Shown one piece after another: positions 39,101 to 51,600 of a DNA stretch of 64,000 nucleotides. The notes beneath the pieces were generated by a model that was not told the origin of the DNA, did no database searches, and was given only the letters and a program-made list of their open reading frames with translations. This stretch comes from Diadema setosum (taxonomy: Eukaryota > Echinodermata > Echinoidea > Diadematoida > Diadematidae): positions 29,960,759-30,024,758 of the forward strand of contig CM067072.1 in the NCBI GenBank assembly GCA_033980235.1, read 5' to 3'. The position numbers were made by a program, and so were the translations under genes. Positions within the stretch are counted from its first letter, which is position 1. Each line of letters opens with the position of its first letter.

Positions 39101-42100
39101 TCTGAGCAGAATATGCAAAGTTGGCATGCCGTCGACTGAGTCGGGCACTTAAAGAGTTAAGTACTCTGTATGTCTCTTTGTGTCTGTCGTGGAGAGGGAG
39201 CTTGTTTAAGTGTTGCTAAGCACTCTAGAATTGCACATTTCCTCATGTTTTACAAGGGATGGAAATCTGGTTGGTTTGACTCTCCTTGACTGAGAGAAAC
39301 CATTTTGATTTTACTCCTGTCTCCAAGTGTTTTTGATAAAGTTCATATATGTGGAGTTCTATAAAACCAGAAATTAACTTGTGCCATGAAACTTTCTTGA
39401 ATTTCACAAGTTGCCAAGACTTGCGAAAGTAAAATGCATGTGAAACGTCTTTTTTTTGTCCACACAATGCACTTAATGCCAGTGGCAATTTGTGAAAGGT
39501 TTATGCCCCCCAAAAAGGGCCATTGGCTCTGATTGGTGGAAGTTTCATTCCGTGAGTGTTTCTGGTTTTACACACTTATTCAAATATTGTACCAAGTGTG
39601 TTGAGAATGAGCAGCTGTGATGGTGAATATTTTCCATTGATAGGGGCCGAGATTTTAAACTAATGAAAGGTAAGCATCCATTCTGCTGTAATTTTTTAAG
39701 AACTAGCAGCGATTTCCTTGAATAAAGCCCAAGTGGCGAGATGTTTTCATGTGTTTTTTTTAATCTTCTGTCGGCAGTTGACGTTAGCAGCCTCGGGTAT
39801 AGACTTCCCAAAGCACAGACTGTCTTTCAAGAGGCTGGGTACAGATCAGCCTCATAATAGCACATCACAGGTGAGATAAAGCCCTCTTTTCATCTATTTT
39901 ATTTGCATATCATTTACCTCATTTGACTAATCTTCGATTATGATGGGTTGAAATTGGGAGCATAAATTTAATATGTATAAATTATTAATTAGTATGTATG
40001 TACGTACACTATAAATGCTTGGCTTCTATAGCATAAGGCAATAATATCAACAGTGCTCCCCGAAACAATCCATATCTGTATATACTGTATACTGGTACTG
40101 CCATAGAGTGTGCCTTGTTTCTATTCCCTGAATGTTTGCTAATTAAATCAATATTTGCAAAATTACAGTTCAGTTCCATGTCGGTGGTCAAACAGACTTT
40201 GGTAAATAGATTAATGTGTAGAGTAATATCAGACACACACACATACACACGTACACACACACACAAAAAAAAAAATGTAGATTTTTTTTTTCTGAAGATG
40301 ATCTAAGAATAAAAAGCTATGGAATTCTGAAGTTTGACAAATTTTTACCAAAGGTGAAATTGATCAGACAAATTATATGTGAGAAAACATATGATTTATG
40401 CACACACCTAAACAATTTGCTTTTATACAGCAGAATATGTGTTTATGCATTCTAATTAGCATCAGCAAGCACCCCAGATACCATGTAAAACAACCTAGTT
40501 CAAAATCATCAAAGCTGCTATGTCATGATGCCATTTCACCTCAAAATGATTTCAAATGCTATTGAGATGAACTGAATGACATTACCATTCACCAGACAAT
40601 GGGCCAGATGCATAAAAGCTAGCAATTGCTTGTGCTGGCCTTTTGCTTGAATCCATATGCATAAAAACGAGCAATTGCTTGCGAGCAAAAGTTTTTGCAA
40701 GCAAGCACAAGCAATTGCTTGCAAACAACTGCTAGTTGTATGCATTCGGCATTTGGCCCAAAGACTCGGACAGAGTTAGATGGACTTAAAGATAATATAA
40801 AGTTTTGGTATTACCTCAAAGGTTTCCCTGAATTTCCTTGTCTTAGTTGTGTTTCAGGTTAAAGTACCTTTCATATAACTAACACTGTGAGACTTACTCG
40901 CCCCAAAGTGCTCTCATGTCTTAGTAATCACGCAATAATGGTTTCGTACCAGAGCTGCCGCCGTACAGCGGCGAGGTAGTACACGTAATGTACGAAACCA
41001 TTATTGCATGATAACTGCGACCAGCAGCGTGCAGCCCCATACGCATACTGAGTAGCTAACTGCGACCAGCAGCCCCATACGCATAGCTAAATGGGGCTTC
41101 GCATTGTAGCTTACAGGATCGTGACAGATTGAGTATCGCGGGTAAATATCAACTTAAAATCCAAAAATTTCTTCAATTTGAAGACTTACCAGTTAAGTTG
41201 AAGTACTGAAAACAGGCTTCGAGCAACGTTTGGTTTTGCCAATAGTCCCTTTCTGTTCGAATTGATGACTGAATGTGACTCGGTCGAGAGGACCTTGGGA
41301 GAGCTACACTGAATTGACGGCCAGCGCATGCGCACACAAACATCTTATCCTTTCATGGATTTGAAATTTGTTCACATGTGATGTGTGCGTATGCGCTGGC
41401 CGTAGTAATCAGTGTATGTAGCTCTCCCATGGTCCTCTCGACAGAGTCACATTCAGTCATCAATTCGAACAGAAAGGGACTGTTGGCAGAACCAAACGTT
41501 GCCCGAAGCCTGTTTTCAAGACTTCAACTTAATTGGTAAGTCTTCAAATTGAAGAATTTTCTGGATTTTAAATTGATATTTACTCGCGATAATATATCTG
41601 TAATGATCCTGAATGCTACAATGCGAAGCCCCATTACGCTATGCGTATGGGGCTGCTGGTCGCAGTTAATTGCATGATTACTAAGAAATGAGAGCACTTT
41701 GGGGCGAGTAAGTCTCACAGTGTTAGTTGTATGAAAGGTACTTTAACCTGAAACACAGAAATTCAGGGAAACTTTTGAGGTACCAAAACTTTTTATTATC
41801 TTTAACCCAGTTATATTATTCAGATTGACTCTTACCCATGCAGGTATATGAGCTCAAGGCACAGGTGGTGATTGGACCTATGCAATGCTTGTTGCCTTGT
41901 ATTGATTTATAGTGCCCTGACCATCACTTCTGTGCTTAACAGAATGTCTGAATATGTGCTATATATTTTATGATAATTGTTTTGCTATTTTTCTTTAGAA
42001 TACTTAGATCCACCCACAAAAAAAGCTTCTTCACCAAGATTACCAATAACTTCATTTGTCAATCACTGCTAAATTACTAATATAGGGTGTAATAATAGCA

Positions 42101-42605
42101 GACAAAGGAATGCACCTTCCCTTAAAGTGAGTATATAGTACATGTTTCCATACATTGTCTGTTGTTAATCAGTCAGTAATATGGCATATATGCAAATGTA
42201 TGGTGCATTTTTACAAATTCATTTGGCCATGTAAGTGATGATCAAGGTGTTTTCAATCATCACAAGTCAAATAAACATCAACATTGCATAAGTCCTTCTT
42301 AATTTGAGAAAAGAAGGGGGCAAGAGAGATAGATATCGAGTGGAAACACATGCTCCATTTTATTACTCGCGCTTCTGAACTCTTATCTTCTGTGTTTGCA
42401 TTCAGGCGGCGACCAGTGCCAACAACGAGAGTAGCGATAGCGACGAATTTGAGGACGCTCACGAGATCATGGACCTCGACGACAGTGCAATGTTTGGCAG
42501 CGACAGTGCCTCACATAGATTTGTACCCCTATGTAAGTACAGTGAAACTTCCCTCAGCAGTAATCTGTCTATGACGGCCACCACAAAATCCCACCCCCCC
42601 CCCCC

Positions 42606-42641
<36 letters not shown>

Positions 42642-45600
42642 TGATAGAGACCCAGTGCAGAACAGTGGCCACCAATGTTATGTCCCCTGTAGATTTTTAA
42701 CTGTATATGGCAGCTGCAGACCCATACAGAGCCACAACCAATCTCTCACTCAACATTCAAAGTGATATTGTCCCTCAATGATGGTCCCTGGCTAATCTTA
42801 AAGCCTCTGTTTACCGATGGGAGCAGTGATTAAAAAAAAAAAAATGTTCGAGTTATTGCATTTGATGCATACGGATAGTTCAGTTGTATCACAAAACATC
42901 CCACAATATATAAATTCCGTGATAAGGCCACAAATCACTAATATATCACCAATTCTTTCAATAAACCATGACTGAAGACGGTTTATTCTACAAACAATTC
43001 TAATAAAACTGCACAATACGTAACATTGACTATACTGTTTAAAATTTTTACATTGATTGTTTCCATCTGTTACTGGATTGTTTCCTTCCATAACTGACAT
43101 TTTTGAAGCACCAAAGTTTTTTTTTTCCACCTGCAAATGGTAATGGCTATGTGCATTTTGCATACAGTAAGACTAGTGTAAGTATGTTCCTCTGGAACTT
43201 ATGCTAGTACTGGAAGGTAACACACCCGACAGAAGAAAATCAAAATATTGCGAAAATCGTCCCTTTCAACTAATTTCGACTTCCATTAAAGTTTCTTGTT
43301 TTACAGCATTTCATATGCAGCACATCATTAGATCTTCACTCTTTTTCTCTCGCTTTTCTCTCTTCAAGTATCGGATGACCTAGAAGACGTCACAGAGTCG
43401 TTAATACACTTTTCGCAAGAGTTCTCAGCGCGGTACGGCAACTTTCATCCTAGTTTCTACATGGGTCCTCTAGAGGAGGCCATGAAAGAGGCATTCAGTG
43501 TGTCGGCGAAAGATGTGAGTTGACAGCGCTTTGCTTTGACACCTTGTCTGAATGCTATTCGGCCTTGAGATGGCAGAACAATGTATGTCGAAAATTCATG
43601 AAAATTGACTTAGTCACATATTTCAGCTTATTTTAGTGTAATCTAACTCTTGACCAAATCTTGTAATCAGAACCCATTCCGTTACTGAGATATGATGCCC
43701 CCTCCCTTTGTTAAAATTTTGCTTGCAAAACAGTGTAAGCGGTAATATGCTTGCCCCTTCTCAAAGCACAATAGGCATTGACCTTGGCAAAACAATGTTT
43801 CTACATGCGCTACATTGTTTTGCCATCTCCATGTTTACACAGTAATAGACTGCACGCCGCGCGTGACTGCAGAAGCACGCGCATATTGACATTGTATACA
43901 AATGATGCACAGGATAGAGTGCGTTAGTGTAGGCGTATAGTGCACTCGAGGGTATTTACAATTGTGAAACATGCACGAGGTGAAGCCGAGTGCATGTTGC
44001 ACTACATTGTAAATACCCGAGAGTGAGCTACACCTCCACTAACGCCACGAAATAATCCTGTGCATCATTTGTTTTATAAAATGGGTCGAAAATTCGAAAA
44101 CTAACAGCATTTGTCAGCGTTTTTCACTTACCTTTGTGGGTCAAGACGTCCTAGGATGTTCGTCCCAAACAGTTACGCACGTCGCACTCGGAAATCCCGC
44201 ACATGTAAGTACTGTACGTATAAGCGTATACGTACGCCACATGATTGTTGTGCACAAGAAAGGCCGGCTGGCAGCGCGAACGAGAAGTTGTTTACAGGAT
44301 TGACAGCGCGTATGGTCGCGCGCGACGCACTTGTAACAACTGGTTAAGTGCGCACTGCTAGTGTAAACATTGTGACGTCAGTGACTTTATGCTTTTTTGC
44401 AAGGCCGTGCATGATAGTAAAAATTAATGCACACACACGTGACTCATTTCAGCGCTTCCAGTTGGCTACACTCTTGAACCCATTTTTATAATAATACATA
44501 ATACGCGCCAGTGATCGAGACTTACATTGTTTTGCCGCATCAATGGCGATACTGTGGTTATGTTGAGATGGCAAAATAATGTATGTTTTGATTAAATGCA
44601 AATTATTTCAAAAATAAAGGGTCAAGTGAGATCAATTTGCATGCACTGTATTACTGATAGTATTGGTCCTTCTAGGGTAAGATATGAAGTTTTGTGCAAA
44701 AGCAGAAAAACAGCTGTAGGTTTGCAAAACTTCAAACTCGATTAACTTTAAATGAGGTTGGACGTAGATACATTGTTTTGCCATCTCAAGGCCATATTAG
44801 CCAGTTCGTAGGTCATGGACACATTGGTACAAATGACCTTTCTTTTTTCCCAGTTGTTTAGACACTTCATTCATTTTCAAAGCAGCATAATTCAGAAGCT
44901 TGCCCAAAGTAAAAATTTACAGAATTCATCAATATGGTCAAACAATGAATGAAATTGCGTAGACCAGGTGGACCAGAATGGTCTGTCAGTTGACACTTGG
45001 AGAAGCATTATTTTGCATCAAATGTATTAGCAAACTTTTTCAGTTAATTTTGCCTGACAGCAGGCTTGCTGTCCAGTGGATGTGCTGGCAAGCATTATTT
45101 GTAAGGATTTCACAAGTAATCATGATATCACAGATGCTTATCTCGTGGAATTAAAACACCAACGTATCTGTTGGTACACATGAATTTTTTCTACTCATGT
45201 GCGCAGTGGAACTTGCTTGTTTAATATTCCACTAACACTCCAAGTCGGTTTCGACAGAGAATAAAAGAAATCAATAACACTTGTAGTGAGGGCATGTATG
45301 GAAGCACCTGGTATTACTATTAATTGAAAGCATGTGCACCTTTCAAATAATGCATTACTGGCCTTTAAAGGGATGGTATAGAATTGGTGGAGATGAGGAT
45401 TGGGCTTTTAACTTTTTTTGCGAGATATCAAGAAACCACTTGTGTAATAGTACAGAGCATACCATTCTAAGAGGAATTCAAAGTTTATTTGATGAAAGTC
45501 GGTTTTAGAATGGCTGAGACATCCAAAAACCAAGTAAAACAGAGCGATCGGAATAACCTTTTATTAGGATTGCTCTTTTTTTGGTATCTCGGCCATTTCA

Positions 45601-48600
45601 AACACAATTTTCATTAAAAACCTGGTGAATTCCTCTTAGAATTATATGCTCTTTCATATTTCATGAGAGGTTTCTCCTTATCGCACCCAAAAATGTTAGA
45701 AACCTGAAGTTAGATCTCAACAGAAACTATACGATCCCTTTAAGTGATTGCTGTAACTATGATCTTTTCTACCTCTTCCTTGACAGAGAAGACTACTAGC
45801 TGTGTACGTCCACCATGACAAGAGTGTGCAGAGTAATGTGTTCTGTAGCCAGCTGCTGTGCTCCGACAGTATAGTCTCGTTCCTCAGTCAGAACTTTGTC
45901 ACGTGGGCGTGGGATGTCACGAGTCCAAAGAACAGAGAAAGGTGAACGCCCTGTCCGCATATTATGTGTGCGTGTGTTTGTGTAGAACTGGTGACTGGAT
46001 AAGCCATGATTGTGACATTGGAAAGTGCGGCTGCCATCTCTTGTCTGTCGATATGTGTTTTCTCAAAATTTGGGGCCGGGTGGGGTTTGATGTCTTAACG
46101 ACATTGTGTGGACAACTCAAGCATTGTTTGTAACTTCAAATTTACACATTGGATATGACTTTGGTAGGATGTTGAGCTATGATAAGTTCTTTTTTCATTG
46201 CCATGTTAATGGCATTCCTCCTGTACCTATGCCTTTTGTTTGTTTGCTGTAAATTGAACCATATTTGCGAGTTTTCAGTGCAATATGAGTTCTCTTTGAA
46301 GGGGAGAAATTGCCTTATCTTACCAAATGAATTTTTGACATCCAAAAATTAAAAAAGAAAAGAGACAACGTAAAGTCAACACATTCAGCCCAACCTACAC
46401 ACAGTTCAGGTATTGTGTGAAATAAAGGGGAATATGCCAGATCATCCTCTGTTGTCCTAAGTGATGATGTCATATACTCCAGCACTGAAGTCTACTAATG
46501 GCTTCTTGTCGCAAATCTACACTGCAGATTACTACAGATGTGCACGAAGATATTCGGCAGTGTAACCGCAGCGACGCTGAAGAATTTGCAACAGGACAAA
46601 TTTCCGCTACTTCTATTAGTCATGAGGATACGCTTTAACACAGAAGTCTTCTCAGTATTACAAGGTGAGAGTTCTCAGCTCATCTGAAACCCTTTAGTCC
46701 CACAAGTATTGGATTTGGTGGGGAGCACCAAAATTTGTATCGGGCAAGTTTTGACAGTGCTGTCTGAAAATGCTTGAAAGGTGAGATTTCCCAGTGTAGC
46801 TATGCTACACAAGTGTGCCAAAAGCCAACTGATGCGTATTAAAGTACAAACCTGCTGTAAAAGTGACAATCTCTTTGTGCGTAGTTTGTGCCTTTAGCAG
46901 AAAAAAAAAAGAAGATTTATATATGAAGAGTTTGTTTGCAAAAACCGATAAGTCCATATTTGTCAAATGGAGATATTTGTGATTAAAGGTCAAGAAAAAT
47001 AAAGAGAATAATAAGAAATGTTTTGCTTCTTGTTACGACCAAAATCACTCTGAGAATGATCGCACAAAAGAAACAATCAACTAATGTTCAGGCGGTTTAT
47101 TAACAGTGATATTGTGGGTACAGACTCGTGATCGGTTCTCACATCAGTACAATAATGATCAATAGAAACAGTTACAAATCAGTAATAGAATCACTTACAC
47201 TTATTACATGCAATATCCCTGGAAATGTCCAAATACGATGCTCGATACACAAAGGAATGATCCACGATGCACCGATGAATGATACCTTCGACGTAAATCC
47301 AGAGGTGCAGGTTACGATAGTCCAAGGTATAGATCCGGGGTAAAATCCAAGTTATGTGTCCACAGCAAAACGTGCAGAATCCAAACGTTATGACGACCAC
47401 GTCCAGTTGATGTGTTGAATGATGATTCACTTTATAATGTCCAGCGAGGAATCCAGCCCGTCACAGCTTTGCCGTAACAATGTCCGTTGACATTAAAATA
47501 TGGAGTCTATCTCCAACGTAGGCAAATTAATTCTCTGCAGGCAAAATGTCTCCCAGGCCTTATCTCCACAAACACAGTTTGTATAGCAGGTCAGCAGGTA
47601 ACACAGGACTGACTATAACCAGTCGCTTCAGAGCCAGAAGTGACGTAACTCTCAGAGCAGAGGTGTTGGGTACTCTGCCTACCTCAGAATTTCTCCTGCT
47701 TATATACTATCCATTCACCCCTTTCTAGTACATTCTGTAATTTTCTCCAACCTGGGGCCACATACCTGAACATACTAGCAAGTCCAAATTCCAAGAATCC
47801 TGGATGACTCACTGCCTAATATGTGCATAACATCATTGCCAAAATTAACTACCAATCACATTGGGCTACAGGGACAGTGCCTCACTCAGCCAAACATGCA
47901 AGCACTTCCCAGAATTTTCTGGAATGGGTGAAATCATTCTAAATGGAGTGAGCTATAATGTATATCCTGTCACATGCATACATGTACTGTAGCTACATTG
48001 TATACCACATAGAAAATTCTCCACTGATCTGGTCAGCCTGTTTGTACTATATCTATATCATATAGAATGTTCTCCATTAATCTGGTCACCCTGTGTACAT
48101 ACAATGTACACATTAAAACAACCATGCATACAGCCTTGATACATTAAACATGTACATAACTACTTGTGTGTACATTTGTGACACTTCTTTTGACCATAAC
48201 TTCAAAAATGACCAATGACCAATATATCATTTTAAAGGTATTATTTTGTACTTTTTGATAGAGACCCTACTTCAAAATCTTCAAAAATGGACTTATCGGT
48301 TTTTGCAAACAAACTCTTCATATGATATACTAATCATAAGCCAGATATATTTGCTCTCCAATATGATACCCTGCTGGGGAAAAATTTCATGACATGAAGT
48401 ACTTCTTATTTACTGTATCTCTCTCTAGGTATCAGGACTTTTGGAAGCCTTTACAGAAACTTGGAAATAATTTCTCCATCAGAGGAACAAATAAACATAC
48501 ATGCACATAAAATTACCACATCTCGGTTGATTCCCAGTTTGTCTTTGCAGGTTACATCCCCCAAATGATGTGTATTCTACTATTGTCTATATCTGCTTGT

Positions 48601-51600
48601 GTTTTTCTCCTAGGTAACCTGTCACTAGATGAACTGATGACCAGTATGATACATGCCGTGGACGTCTTCAGCGAGCAGCGGCAGGTGGAAGTGGTCCAAG
48701 AGGTAAGACAGACTGACCGCGAGCATTCACATAGTAGAGGGAAAACCCCATTATAAGGAGGTCGCTGGACGACAGCGCCAATTTAATGTTGCCTTGCCTC
48801 CAAGTATTTTTATCCCCTCTCTCTGGCTCTGCCCTCTAACTCATTACTGAGATCTGAATCATGTGGGTGTTATACTTTAAAGGGATGGCACAGTATTGGT
48901 GGAGATGAGAATTGGGCTTTTTGCGAGATACCAAGAAAACACTTATGATGTAGTACAGAGCATGCCATTTTAAGAGGAATTCAAAGTTTATTTGATGAAA
49001 ATTGGGTTTGGAATGACTGAAACATCCAAAAATAAAGTAAAACGAAGCGATCGTTGCAAAGTGTTGGTCCCACACTTTATGAATATCGCTCTTTTTTGGA
49101 TATCTCGGCCATTTCGAAACCAATTTTCATCAAATAAACGTTGAATTCCTCATAGAATTACATGTTCTTTCATATTTCATAAGCGGATTCTCATTATCTC
49201 ACCAAAAAATGTTAGAAACCTGAAATTAGGTTTCAACCAAAACTATACCATCCCTTTAAGACAAAAACAAACAGACAAACAAACAAAAATCCCAGTTTAA
49301 TTAGCATGATGAAATGCACTATGAAGGATGGGTGTCCTGCTGAATAGTGCCTTGATCAGTGACGCCCCTGTTGTGATGTGAGGTAATGTTGTGTCTGTTT
49401 CTATGTATGGGTGAAAAACATACTCGAACCTCACTGTTCATGTGACATTCTGTTATTAAAGGCATAGTTTACCTTTGGGAGCATTGATATAAAAAAATTT
49501 CGAGATATCTCATTTGATGCATATGTGTAGGTCAGTTGTATCACAAAACATCCTAACATATACAATTTTCACGAAAAAGCCTTAAAATATAAGGAGTTAT
49601 CTGTATTTTTCTCAATAAACCGTAACTGTAGACGGTTTAGTCTGGAAACATTTTTATTAGAACTATTGTTCACATTTTGTATATTTAACAATACTTAACA
49701 TCAATTTTACCGATTCAAATTTTAACAGTGGTTGTTTCTATCCCTAACTCACATTTTAGAACTATTTTAAAGCACAATGCTGGGTTTCTGTTTCATCTGC
49801 AAATAGTAAATTATGCCATTAATTCTTTGTTCTTCAGGAGGAGAGGAGAAAAGCTGAAATGTTGAAGATGGAGCAGGACTTTGCATACCAAGAATCATTA
49901 ATAGCAGACAGGGCTAAGGTAATATGAAGGAAATTCTGACTTCATTCAAATGCATGCTTTAACTGCTGTGCTGGGCTAAGGTTGATCACATGGAGCTCTC
50001 AAAGTGCCCTGTTAGCTCTTTTAGTATTTGTGTTGTATTGGATGGTAATGAATGGGCTACCAGGGAATTGGCCCTAATGAGTGCAATAATTCCTAGAATT
50101 CCATGAATTAAAGCCATCCAGTATAATTATTATCATCTATAATGTTATCTAGAAAAGGCACAAACTATACAAAGGTACACGTATCTTACTTCTACTAGCC
50201 TTTGAAGTTGACTCTGCACTGAAAAAGGAGTGACTCGCACATGCCTATGTAGCAACTAGCAAGATGTTTTCCCACATGTGAATTGTAACAAGAGTTTGCT
50301 CACTTCATACAGTAGCAAGTGTGCACGCATTCAGCAAGTGCTCACGCAACAGATGAGACCAAAAAAAAAAAAAAAAAAAAAAAAGATGTATTATTGGATT
50401 GGATAGTGGATTGGTTTTTAGCATTTTAACTTTTACATTGCGGAGTCTTGTGGGATTCTGTACCACGACGCTGCCTTTGACACAGAGCAATATCATCAAT
50501 GGCTGCATTTTACTAACTGTTGCAATTCTTCACAATTTTGTAATAAATCTGCAATACTACTGGAAGTGTACAAGGCAGTGTCATGGTGCATGGGTAATAT
50601 CTTTGTGCACAAGGCGATAGTTTTGTTCTCCAGTCAATATTCTTACTCCAAGCAGTGCATGTGTGAGTCAGGCAATATCATCTGTTTGTTGGAAATATTG
50701 TTGACTCCTTGCAATAATCTTTGTGTGCTGGTCAATATTTTTCTGTGTCAAGCAATGTCACTGACCCCCATGCAATATCTTAATGTGTCAGGCAATATCT
50801 GTGCCAGGCAATAATGTTAACTCCATGCAATATTTCTGTGCACAAGACAATATCTTTGTGCTAGTAAAAGACAAAGTTCTGAAGTTATCTGGGATTGATT
50901 TGATCAACTTTTGTCTCATTCCAGCAAGAGGAGAAGGAGAGACAGGAGAGAGAAGAAGGAGAGAGGATCATGAGGGAACAGAAGGAAGAAGAGATGAAGA
51001 AGGCAGAAGAGGAGGTACAAAAATCATACCTTCTTTTTTTTTTCCACCTGTTTACTGGTGGCAAGATGGATCGCCAGTTCTGGTCTGAGTTTGATTCCTG
51101 CTATTATTATTAGCTTCATCAAATTTATCAGAGTGAAGTTTTTTACCAATCATTACAGAAGCTTTTCAGAAAGAAAATTAATTTTGTTGTTTGTTTGTTT
51201 GTTTTATGTCTTTTTTTCACATAAAGGGTGTGATAAAGGAACAGACAAATGAAACTTTTCAGCAGAATCAGAACAATGCTCGAGAAGGTAGTAACTGTTT
51301 GAATGTCAAGTTATAATGATGGTATTGTAGGAGAAACTCCAAACTTCTCTCATGGTCATGTGACCACAATGTCACTTATTTTGCTTCCCTGCTTTTTGTT
51401 TGTTTCTTTGGTTTTTGGTGCACACATTTACACCAGTCTTTATGCATGGAAAGTACATATGGTAATATTATAAAGAAACTAATTTTGTCTGTTAGGAGAA
51501 GACACGTGGATCAGTAAGTCTAAAAATTTTCAGTGGAATCTTGAGATTTTTTTTTTTCACATGAGGACCATTTAACTCTTTGCTTACAGGAAGTTGGTAT

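Noticed and set aside
44111..44347. 78-codon Arg-rich ORF in intron 9
   Set aside because: It lies inside the hairpin-terminus element and has no resemblance to a transposase.
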